Part shown: piece after piece, positions 14,259-21,295 of the stretch
How the letters are laid out: each line of letters opens with the position of its first letter
Numbering within the stretch: position 1 is the first letter of the stretch
Source of the DNA: Kitasatospora terrestris
GTDB lineage: Bacteria; Actinomycetota; Actinomycetes; Streptomycetales; Streptomycetaceae
Assembly (NCBI RefSeq): GCF_039542905.1
Contig: NZ_BAABIS010000001.1
Coordinates: 7,750,001 to 7,814,000, forward strand
Direction of reading: 5' to 3'
DNA length: 64,000 bases
Translations under genes and position numbers: made by a program
The notes under the pieces: model-generated
What the model was told of the DNA's origin: nothing
Seen by the model: only the letters and a program-made list of their open reading frames with translations
Database searches by the model: none

Positions 14259-17213
14259 TCAGGAAGTGATCAGCTCCAGGTGGGGCTGGAAGGCGGCGTT
14301 CTCACGGCTGTTGAGGTTGACCGCGAGCCCGACCGCGCCGAGCGGCTGCCACACCGCGAGGGTGACCGGGCCGCCGGTGGTGACGGCGGCGGTGACGTCC
14401 AGGCCGACCCAGTCCGCTGCGGTGGAGATCGCACCGGTGCCGAGCGCCGTGGTCGGGGCGGGGGAGCGGTTCCAGGTGACCGCGGTCTCCGTCCAGCCGT
14501 CGGCGGTGGTGGCGAAGGCCTGCAGCGAGGTCTGGGTGCCGCCGGAGTCGGCGACCGCCCCGCGGACCCAGAGCACCGCCCGGCGGACCGTCCCGCCCAC
14601 CCCCGCGGTGTTGAACGAGAACAGCGCCCGCCGGCTGTAGCCGCTGCCGGTCGAGTCGGTGTTCTTCACGGTCAGCGTGGCGGCGGTGCCGTAGTTGGTG
14701 TCGCCGTACGAGCCGTCGCGGACGTAGGCGTCCTGGGTGGGCGCGAGCCGGGTCGCGGTGGCCGGGGCGGGCGCGGTGCCGGTGGTGCGCAGGGTCACCG
14801 TCCGGCTCGCGCCCCGGGTGCCGCCGAGCTCGACCAGCAGGGTCACCGCGCTTCCGGTGGCGAGGACGGTGACGCCGGCCGCCGGGTCGGCCGTCCGGTA
14901 GCCGGACCGGGCGACGGTGACCTGGACGGTGGAGGCGGTCCGCCCCGGGTCCGCCACCGTGACGGTCATGGTGCCGCCCGACTCGCGGACCAGCACCGAG
15001 GCCGGCGCCGACACGGAGATCGGACCGGCCGTCCCGGCGGCGAAGAAGTTCGCGGCGGTGACGCCCGAGACGCTGTCGGAGACCGCCTGCACCGACGCGG
15101 AGTTGGCCAGCACGGTGACGGTCGGGGCGGCCGAGCGGGCGGCGGCCGTCGCGGCGTCCGCGCCCGGCATCAGCAGGTAGGAGTAGCCGGCGCCGGACGG
15201 ATCGGTGCCGTGGTCGACCCAGAGCGTCAGGTAGCGGCGGGTCAGCGCCTCGGTGGTGCCGCCCCCGTTGATGTCGTGCCAGCTGCCGGTCCGGGCCTCG
15301 CGCAGCGCGTTCACGCTCGCCCCGCCGGGGAACAGGTACGCGCCGAAGCCGGAGATCGCCGCCCAGCGGGCGCCGGTGAAGCGCTGCGACCAGCCGAGGG
15401 TGGTGGGCTGCGCCGTGCCGTCCACGGTGAGGGCGTGCTGGCCGGTCGGGCCGAGGTTGCGGTTGTCGACCACGGTCTCCACCGGCACGCCGTCCGCGCA
15501 GCTGATCCCCGCGCCCAGGCAGACGACCGCATCGTCCAGCAGGAACCAGGACTTGACCCCGCTCAGGGTCGAGGACAGGCCCCGCACGGCCTGCCCGACG
15601 GCGGCGTAGGTGCCGTCGCAGGCGCCGCCCGCCCAGGTGTTGTCCGGGCGGGCCGCGCCCCAGGCGCCGCCCGCCGCGTCGGCCAGCGGCTTGGTGGAGA
15701 CGGTGGTGCCGGGCAGCCGGTAGGGGTTCACGGTCGGCCAGAAGGCGTCCGCGTACTGGCCGTTGCCGAAGGTCGAGCCCCACCAGGCGAGCAGGCCGCT
15801 GTTGGTGTGCCAGCCGCGCAGGTTCTCGCCGTTTCCGGTCTCGTAGAAGGTGGTGCGGGCCGAGCACATCGCCAGCGAGGCCGCCCAGCCGGCGCGGCGG
15901 ACCACCGCCCGGTCCATCGCGAAGACCCGGGCGCCGGCCGGCTCGGCGGCGGCGGAGGTGGCGGAGTCGTTCACCAGCGCCTGCGCGCGGGCGAGTTCGG
16001 GGACGTCCACGGCGGCGTCGGTGAGGTACGGGCGGTAGTAGTCGCGGGCGATCCAGCCCTTGACCGCCGCCCGCCACGCCGCCGACTGCGCCGCCGGCGC
16101 GGCGCCCGAGTCGGCCAGCCGCAGGATGTGCCCGATGATCGTGTGCCCGCGCCCGTGGTCGTCCTGCTGCAGGTGCAGCGCGTCGCTGCTCTGCAGGCCC
16201 CGGCTGATCGCCCGGCCGCTCACCGAGTCCATCACCAGGCCGTTGTAGAGGAACGGCGCGTACGCCGCGTCGACCGCGTCGAACACGGTCTGCCGCTGCG
16301 GATCGGTCACCGCCCAGGCCGAACCCGCGAGCAGGCCGAAGAGCTTGCTCAGCCCGCCGAGCAGCACCTCGCCGTACGAGCCGGTGTACGGCACCCAGGT
16401 GTGCTGCACGAACGAGCCGTCCGGGTAGAGGCCGTCGCCGGTCAGCACGTACGGGAAGACCGGGGAGAGCGAGGCGGAGGCGAGCGCCAGCTTGGCGGAG
16501 CTCTTGCCGATCACCCCGCGCAGGGCCAGGACCCGGCAGAGGTCGACCCGGTTGGCGCCGGTGGAGGTCCCGGTGTAGGAGGAGACCTTGGAGTCGGGGA
16601 CCGAATGGTCCACCGCCGCGCAGTAGTCGGCGATCTGGGCGGCGGTGAGCAGCGGCTGGACGAGGACGCAGGTGTCGAGCAGCGCCTGCGGGGTGCCGAT
16701 CTGCCAGTCCCACCAGTTGTTGTAGTTGGTCGCGGTCGGGGTGTACGCGATCGCGTGCAGGTGGTCCAGGCCGGTGGTGACGGCGGCGGCGAGCGCCGCG
16801 TCGGCGGTCGAACCGGTCCCGGGCTGGGCCCAGGCCAGCGCCATGGTGCGCAGGCGGAGGTAGCTGGAGGTGATGTTGGCGGAGACCGTGCCGAGCGGCA
16901 GGTCCGGCCAGAGCGAGCCGGCGGTGGGCGCCATCGCCGCCTGCTGGGTGCGGGCCCGGTCGCCGAGGGAGGCGAGGGAACCGGCGAACGGCTGGGCGGC
17001 CGGGTCGAAGTCGGTGCCGGTCAGCAGCGCCCGCCAGCGCAGGCGGAGCGTGTCGTACGCGTCGGCGGCGAAGGCCGACCGCCCGCCGAGGGCGGACCAG
17101 GCGCCCGCGGCGGCCAGGCCCACGGCGGAGGCCTGGAGCAGGCGGCGACGGGAGAGCGGGAGGCGGGCGGGGGAGAGCGGGAGGCGGGTGGGGGAGTGCG
17201 GCTCGGGGATCAA
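14259..17213 (-). CDS. Secreted polysaccharide lyase family 8 (hyaluronate/chondroitin/xanthan-lyase type)
   Basis: 984 aa from a TTG (17211-17213) with AAGGAG upstream. Tat signal: SRRRLLQASAVGLAAAGAW then AFAAD cleavage region. The alpha/alpha-toroid lyase domain has NYNNWWDWQIGTP, the catalytic His/Tyr stretch DGSFVQHTWVPYTGSYG, the Arg in SVSGRAISR and the aromatic/Asn patch NGENLRGWHTNSG; a beta-sandwich follows (to about 780). The C-terminus (about 800-984, DAYVRDGSYGDTNYG...ALFSFN) is a DNRLRE-type (CBM96-like) carbohydrate-binding domain. The enzyme cleaves uronate-containing polymers by beta-elimination; which polymer is not decided. A LacI-type operator lies upstream. Confidence 0.88.
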   Translation of the reverse strand: MIPEPHSPTRLPLSPARLPLSRRRLLQASAVGLAAAGAWSALGGRSAFAADAYDTLRLRWRALLTGTDFDPAAQPFAGSLASLGDRARTQQAAMAPTAGSLWPDLPLGTVSANITSSYLRLRTMALAWAQPGTGSTADAALAAAVTTGLDHLHAIAYTPTATNYNNWWDWQIGTPQALLDTCVLVQPLLTAAQIADYCAAVDHSVPDSKVSSYTGTSTGANRVDLCRVLALRGVIGKSSAKLALASASLSPVFPYVLTGDGLYPDGSFVQHTWVPYTGSYGEVLLGGLSKLFGLLAGSAWAVTDPQRQTVFDAVDAAYAPFLYNGLVMDSVSGRAISRGLQSSDALHLQQDDHGRGHTIIGHILRLADSGAAPAAQSAAWRAAVKGWIARDYYRPYLTDAAVDVPELARAQALVNDSATSAAAEPAGARVFAMDRAVVRRAGWAASLAMCSARTTFYETGNGENLRGWHTNSGLLAWWGSTFGNGQYADAFWPTVNPYRLPGTTVSTKPLADAAGGAWGAARPDNTWAGGACDGTYAAVGQAVRGLSSTLSGVKSWFLLDDAVVCLGAGISCADGVPVETVVDNRNLGPTGQHALTVDGTAQPTTLGWSQRFTGARWAAISGFGAYLFPGGASVNALREARTGSWHDINGGGTTEALTRRYLTLWVDHGTDPSGAGYSYLLMPGADAATAAARSAAPTVTVLANSASVQAVSDSVSGVTAANFFAAGTAGPISVSAPASVLVRESGGTMTVTVADPGRTASTVQVTVARSGYRTADPAAGVTVLATGSAVTLLVELGGTRGASRTVTLRTTGTAPAPATATRLAPTQDAYVRDGSYGDTNYGTAATLTVKNTDSTGSGYSRRALFSFNTAGVGGTVRRAVLWVRGAVADSGGTQTSLQAFATTADGWTETAVTWNRSPAPTTALGTGAISTAADWVGLDVTAAVTTGGPVTLAVWQPLGAVGLAVNLNSRENAAFQPHLELITS

Positions 17214-17319
17214 GGGGGCTCCTTGCCGGGTGCGACCTCGCGGCGCACGGCCGCCCGGCGCCGTGGGGGTCGGCGCAGCGGCGCCCGGGCGGCGCCGCAC
17301 CGCGCCGGGCGGGTGTGAC

Positions 17320-17333
17320 GGTAAGCGCTTTCC
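17320..17333. promoter_or_regulatory. LacI-type operator upstream of PL8 lyase
   Basis: GGTAAGCGCTTTCC with the palindromic core AAGCGCTT, about 107 bp upstream of the TTG start of the lyase. The CG-centred AGCGCT core is the mark of LacI/GalR-family binding sites, so polymer-sugar induction is likely. Confidence 0.55.
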
Positions 17334-17430
17334 CGCCCGGACGTCAACGGATGGTGCAGACCGCGCCGGATCGCTGCCCGCCCGTCGTGTTCCCCCGCGC
17401 CGGTGGCCGTCCCGGCCTAGAGTCGGTCGC

Positions 17431-17805
17431 ATGGCCTTGGTGTGGGAACAGATCGTGGTGGACTGCGCGGACCCGGTGGCGCTCGGGGCGTGGTGGGCGC
17501 GGGCACTGGGCTGGGTGGTGGTGGACGACTCGGCCGAGGAGTACGAGATCCGGCCCGCGCCCGACCGGCTGCCCGGCCTGCTGTTCGGCGTCAATCCGGA
17601 CCGCAAGGCCGGCAAGAACCGCCTGCACCTGGACTTCCGCCCCGACGGGGACCAGGAGTCCGAGGTGCGGCGGCTGCTGGCGCTCGGCGCCACCCGCCCG
17701 GACATCGGCCAGAGCGGCGACGAGCCGTGGGTGGTCCTCGCCGACCCGGAGGGCAACGAGTTCTGCGTCCTCGCCGCACCGCAGGACCGCGCGAGCGGGT
17801 CGTGA
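17431..17805 (+). CDS. Glyoxalase-like (VOC superfamily) protein
   Basis: 124 aa; the short actinobacterial type: WEQIVVDCADPVALGAWWARALGW, then NRLHLDFRPDGDQ and the C-terminal signature WVVLADPEGNEFCVL with the metal-type Glu. Single-gene unit. Function unknown. Confidence 0.8.
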   Translation: MALVWEQIVVDCADPVALGAWWARALGWVVVDDSAEEYEIRPAPDRLPGLLFGVNPDRKAGKNRLHLDFRPDGDQESEVRRLLALGATRPDIGQSGDEPWVVLADPEGNEFCVLAAPQDRASGS

Positions 17806-17933
17806 ACGGGGCGCGACGCGAACCGGCGGCGTGACGGCGGAATGCGATCACCCGTCAGGGGTGTTCGGGCTAGGGTGTGCGAGGTCGGCGCCGGTCCGGC
17901 GCCGGGTGGTACGTGAGCGGAGTGGAGACGGGG

Positions 17934-18590
17934 ATGCGTTTCGGAGTCATCGGTACCGGGACGGTGGGCCGTACGCTCGCCGAGAAGCTGGTCGAGCTGG
18001 GCCACGAGGTCACCCTCGGCTCGCGGACCAAGGACAACGCCGCCGCCAACGACTGGGCGGACCGCGCCGGGCCGTACGGGCACGCGGGCACCTTCGCCGA
18101 GGCCGCCGAGTTCGGCGAGGTCGTGCTGAACGCCACCTCCGGCACGGTGTCGCTGCAGGCGCTGGAGGCGGCCGGCGCCGAGCGCCTGGCGGGCAAGGTG
18201 CTGATCGACGTCTCCAACCCGCTGGTCTTCTCCGCCACCGGCGAGCTCTCGCTGGAGCCGGTGAACACCGACAGCGTCGGCGAGCAGATCCAGCGGGCCC
18301 ACCCCGACGCCTTCGTGGTGAAGGCGCTGAACACGGTGACCGCCCCGGTGATGGTCGACCCGGCCCGGATCCCCGGCGAGCACAACCTCTTCATCGCCGG
18401 TGAGGACGTCGAGGCGAAGGCCAAGGTCCGTGCCGTGCTGGAGGAGTTCGGCTGGCCCGCCGGCGCGATCATCGACCTCGGCGGGATCGAGGCCGCCCGC
18501 GGCATGGAGATGATGATGCCGTTCTGGATCACCATGATGCGCCACCTCGGCCACGCCGACTTCAACTACTCCATCCGCACCGCGAACTGA
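17934..18590 (+). CDS. NAD(P)-binding F420-dependent-reductase-like protein
   Basis: 218 aa; Rossmann GTGTVG (residues 7-12) at the extreme N-terminus and the family signature VVLNATSGTVSLQAL, KVLIDVSNPL, AFVVKALNTV. Belongs to the NADPH:F420 oxidoreductase-like family used for F420/NADP hydride transfer or as a dinucleotide-binding domain protein. GGAG six bases before the ATG. A paralogue lies at 39209. Confidence 0.82.
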   Translation: MRFGVIGTGTVGRTLAEKLVELGHEVTLGSRTKDNAAANDWADRAGPYGHAGTFAEAAEFGEVVLNATSGTVSLQALEAAGAERLAGKVLIDVSNPLVFSATGELSLEPVNTDSVGEQIQRAHPDAFVVKALNTVTAPVMVDPARIPGEHNLFIAGEDVEAKAKVRAVLEEFGWPAGAIIDLGGIEAARGMEMMMPFWITMMRHLGHADFNYSIRTAN

Positions 18591-18654
18591 CGCACCGACA
18601 CACCGACGCACCGACGCACCGAAGCACCGACGCACCGACGCACCGACGCACGGA
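18591..18654 (+). repeat. Eight-base tandem repeat (GCACCGAC)n
   Basis: About eight head-to-tail copies of GCACCGAC with two single-base variants (GACA, GAAG) fill the whole gap between the reductase stop and the PIG-L ribosome site. Simple-sequence expansion; variable copy number expected between strains. Confidence 0.9.
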
Positions 18655-18666
18655 CCGGGAACCGCC

Positions 18667-19410
18667 ATGACCGAACAGCCCCCGCCCCCCTTCGAACCCG
18701 TCGACGAGGACTGGCAGACCGCGCTCGCGATCGTCGCCCACCCCGACGACATGGAGTACGGCGCGGCCGCCGCCGTCGCCCGCTGGACCGCCCAGGGCAA
18801 GACCGTGGTCTACGTGATGGTCACCAGCGGCGAGGCCGGCATCGACGGCATGGACCCGGAGCAGTGCCGGGCCGTGCGCGAGCAGGAGCAGATCGCCTCC
18901 GCCGCGATCGTCGGCGTCGACGTGGTCGAGTTCCTCGGCCACCCCGACGGCGTGATCGAGTACGGGCTGCCGCTGCGCCGCGACATCGCCCGCGCGGTGC
19001 GCCGGCACCGCCCGGACATCGTGATCACCACCAACTTCCGTGACACGTACGGCGGGGTGTTCCCCAACCAGGCCGACCACATCGCGGTCGGCCGGGCCAC
19101 CCTGGACGGCGTCCGGGACGCGGGCAACCGGTGGGTGTTCCGGGAGCTGACCGCCGAGGGCCACGAGCCGTGGGACGGCGTCCGGCAGGTCTGGGCCGCC
19201 GCCTCGCCCGACGGCCGGCACGCCGTCGACACCACCGAGCACTTCGACGCCGGCGTCGCCTCGCTGGAGGCGCACCGCGCGTACCTGGACGGGCTCGGCG
19301 AAGGGCCGATGTCGGACGCGGCCGGATTCCTGGAGTCGATGTCCCGGGCGACCGGCACCCGGCTCGGGGTGCGCTACGCGTCCTCGTTCGAGGTCATCCC
19401 GCTGCGCTGA
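18667..19410 (+). CDS. PIG-L/LmbE-type zinc-dependent deacetylase
   Basis: 247 aa; signature IVAHPDDMEYGA (residues 20-31) supplies the zinc ligands H and D-D, and QADHIAVGRATLDGVRD the second His. Family members deacetylate N-acetylglucosaminyl conjugates (mycothiol synthesis and detoxification, sugar antibiotics). The substrate here is open. The end overlaps the convergent DedA gene by 37 bp. Confidence 0.85.
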   Translation: MTEQPPPPFEPVDEDWQTALAIVAHPDDMEYGAAAAVARWTAQGKTVVYVMVTSGEAGIDGMDPEQCRAVREQEQIASAAIVGVDVVEFLGHPDGVIEYGLPLRRDIARAVRRHRPDIVITTNFRDTYGGVFPNQADHIAVGRATLDGVRDAGNRWVFRELTAEGHEPWDGVRQVWAAASPDGRHAVDTTEHFDAGVASLEAHRAYLDGLGEGPMSDAAGFLESMSRATGTRLGVRYASSFEVIPLR

Positions 19411-20174
19411 CCCGGCGCGGTCGGCCGGCCGTCCGGTCGGGCGGGCCCACCCGGTCCGGCGTTCTCGTCCGGGCCGGCGGACCCGCCCGGACCGGTGGTG
19501 CCCTCCTGGTCGGTGGTGCCCTCCCGGCCGGCGGGCCCGCCCGGACCGCCGCCGCGGCGCGAGCGCAGACGGCGCAGCAGCGTGCGCGCCAGCAGCGCCA
19601 GCACCACCGCGCCGGCCAGGACCAGCAGCAGCACCTGGTACCGGACGGCCTGCCGGTACAACTCGTCCAGGTTGTCGCCCGCGAAGTAGCCCACCGAGGC
19701 CCAGACGCCGACCCAGAGCAGCGCGCCGACCACGTTGGCGGGCACGAACCGGCGCCGGGGCATCTCACTGGTGCCCGCGATGATCCCGTTGGTCTGCCGC
19801 AGCCCGTCCACGAAACGGGCGCCGGTCACCACCTTGGCGCCGTGCCGGTCGAAGAAGCGCTCGGCCTTGGCCATCCGCTCCGGGGTCAGCCGGACGTACC
19901 GGCCCCAGCGGTGCACGAAGGCGTGCCCGCCGGTGCGGCCGATCAGGTAGCCGAGGCTGTTGCCGACCACCGCCGCGACCACCGCGATGGCGACCACCGC
20001 GGCGATGCTCATCCGGCCGGTGCCGGCGTAGACCGCGGCCAGGACCAGGACGGTCTGGCCGGGCACCGGGATGCCGCAGTTGTCCAGGCACACCAAGACC
20101 CCCACCGCCGCGTAACCGTAGTCGTCGAGCAGGGGGGACAGGTGGGCCAGCGGGCCGGGCAGGTCGGTGATCAG
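19374..20174 (-). CDS. DedA-family membrane protein
   Basis: Integral membrane protein with four to five helices; DedA hallmarks are the N-terminal GIPVPGQTVLVLAA, YLIGRTGGHA, GAKVVTGARFVDGLRQTNGIIAG and the helix WVGVWASVGYF. These are flippase-like proteins for undecaprenyl phosphate/phospholipid in other bacteria. The frame's first GTG (20105) would delete the conserved start; the region upstream reads LITDLPGPLAHLSPLLDDYGYAAVG and has GGAAGGA four bases before a CTG at 20172-20174, so I take the CTG start. The C-terminal 60 residues are Gly/Pro-rich repeats (GTTDQEGTTGPGGSAGP) with no known role. Confidence 0.78.
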   Translation of the reverse strand: MITDLPGPLAHLSPLLDDYGYAAVGVLVCLDNCGIPVPGQTVLVLAAVYAGTGRMSIAAVVAIAVVAAVVGNSLGYLIGRTGGHAFVHRWGRYVRLTPERMAKAERFFDRHGAKVVTGARFVDGLRQTNGIIAGTSEMPRRRFVPANVVGALLWVGVWASVGYFAGDNLDELYRQAVRYQVLLLVLAGAVVLALLARTLLRRLRSRRGGGPGGPAGREGTTDQEGTTGPGGSAGPDENAGPGGPARPDGRPTAPGQRSGMTSNEDA

Positions 20175-20199
20175 GGGTTCCTTCCGGCGGGGCCAGGTA

Positions 20200-20400
20200 T
20201 CAGCGCTGCTCCTCGGCGTTGCGGTGCTCGACGACGCAGTCCGGCCCCGGGTAGACGAGTCCCGTGTGGCCGTCCTCGAAGCGCACCATGTACGGCGGCT
20301 CGCCGTCGGCCCCGCGGACCTCCAGGATCTCGCCCTTGCGGTCGATCATGCCGATGTTGCGACTGTACATGTGGACGTGGTCACCCACTGTGGCTTGCAT
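20200..20400 (-). CDS. DUF1918 small protein
   Basis: 66 aa; complete DUF1918 domain: ATVGDHVHMYSRN...RKGEILEVRGADGEPPYMVRFEDGHTGLVYPGPDCVVEH. GGAGCAG before the ATG. SH3-like fold, common in actinobacteria, function unknown. Confidence 0.9.
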   Translation of the reverse strand: MQATVGDHVHMYSRNIGMIDRKGEILEVRGADGEPPYMVRFEDGHTGLVYPGPDCVVEHRNAEEQR

Positions 20401-20482
20401 GCTCTGCTCCCATGGGGGGTGCGGGCGGATGCCTTCACTCCACTCTGCGGCGGGTGGCGGCGGCCCGCAATGGAAGGGCCGG

Positions 20483-21163
20483 TCACGCCGCCGGTGGGGC
20501 GAGGTAGCGCAGCAGCACCCGCTTGCACTCGGCGATCAGCGCCGGGTCGCCGTCCTGAGCGACCCGGAACGCCAGCTTGAGCACCGCGTCCGCGCACTCC
20601 ATCGCGACCCGCAGCGACACCCCGTACCCCGGGTCGGCGAACAGCTCTCCGCCGATCGCCCGCAGGCGCACCGCCACGGCCGCGTTGTTGTCGAGGTCGT
20701 CGTCGAGCAGGTGGGTGTCGTCGCCGAAACCGGCCGGCACCGCGTCGACCAGGCCGAAGTCCAGGTGCCCGAAGCCGGGGACGGTCCGCTTCATCGCCAC
20801 GAACTCCTCCACCGCCAGGTCGACGAAGGTCGCGAGCGAGCCGGGCCCGGAGGCGCCGGCGGTACGGGCGGCGAGGCGGGCCAGGTAGGCGGTGAGGTTG
20901 CGCTCCGCCAGTGCGGCGAGCAACCCCTCGCGGCCGGAGAAGAACTGGTACAGGGTGCCGATCGGCACCTCGGCGCGCTGCGCGACCTCCTTGGTGGTCA
21001 GCGCCCCGGCACCGACCTCGTCCAGCAGCCCCGCGCAGGCGTCGAGCAGCCGCTCGTACCGCTCCTGGCTGCGCTGCTGCACCGGCCGCCGGCGGACCGC
21101 AGCCCCACTGCCGCCCTGCACGCCGCTGTCCGTCCGCGCTCTCATGGCGCCACTCTGCCGCAT
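20483..21163 (-). CDS. TetR-family transcriptional regulator
   Basis: 226 aa; HTH at about 28-75 (RYERLLDACAGLLDEVGAGALTTKEVAQRAEVPIGTLYQFFSGREGLL), with the family's TLYxxF. The ligand-binding domain (VDLAVEEFVAMKRT...) is typical of the actinobacterial TetR_C group seen beside small stress genes. An ATG 18 bases inside is an alternative start. Confidence 0.88.
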   Translation of the reverse strand: MRQSGAMRARTDSGVQGGSGAAVRRRPVQQRSQERYERLLDACAGLLDEVGAGALTTKEVAQRAEVPIGTLYQFFSGREGLLAALAERNLTAYLARLAARTAGASGPGSLATFVDLAVEEFVAMKRTVPGFGHLDFGLVDAVPAGFGDDTHLLDDDLDNNAAVAVRLRAIGGELFADPGYGVSLRVAMECADAVLKLAFRVAQDGDPALIAECKRVLLRYLAPPAA

Positions 21164-21203
21164 CCGCGCCCGACGGGGCCAATCACCGCCGGTCGGGGGG
21201 CGG

Positions 21204-21272
21204 GTGTCGGCGCCGAGGGGCAGGGTCGGCGCCGAGGGGCGGGGTCGGAGCCGAGGGGCGAGTGTCGGTGCC
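21204..21272. repeat. Tandem 18-19-bp repeat
   Basis: Three and a half copies of TCGGCGCCGAGGGGCGGGG-like units in the gap between the PP2C stop and the tetR start, inside an otherwise empty 130 bp. Confidence 0.75.
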
Positions 21273-21295
21273 GGGCCGCCGGGTGGCCGGCCCGG

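Noticed and set aside
14280..17318. 1012-codon plus-strand open frame
   Set aside because: Antisense to the PL8 lyase; no motif, basic low-complexity.
18591..18654. CRISPR array
   Set aside because: Eight-base unit without spacers; a simple tandem repeat.
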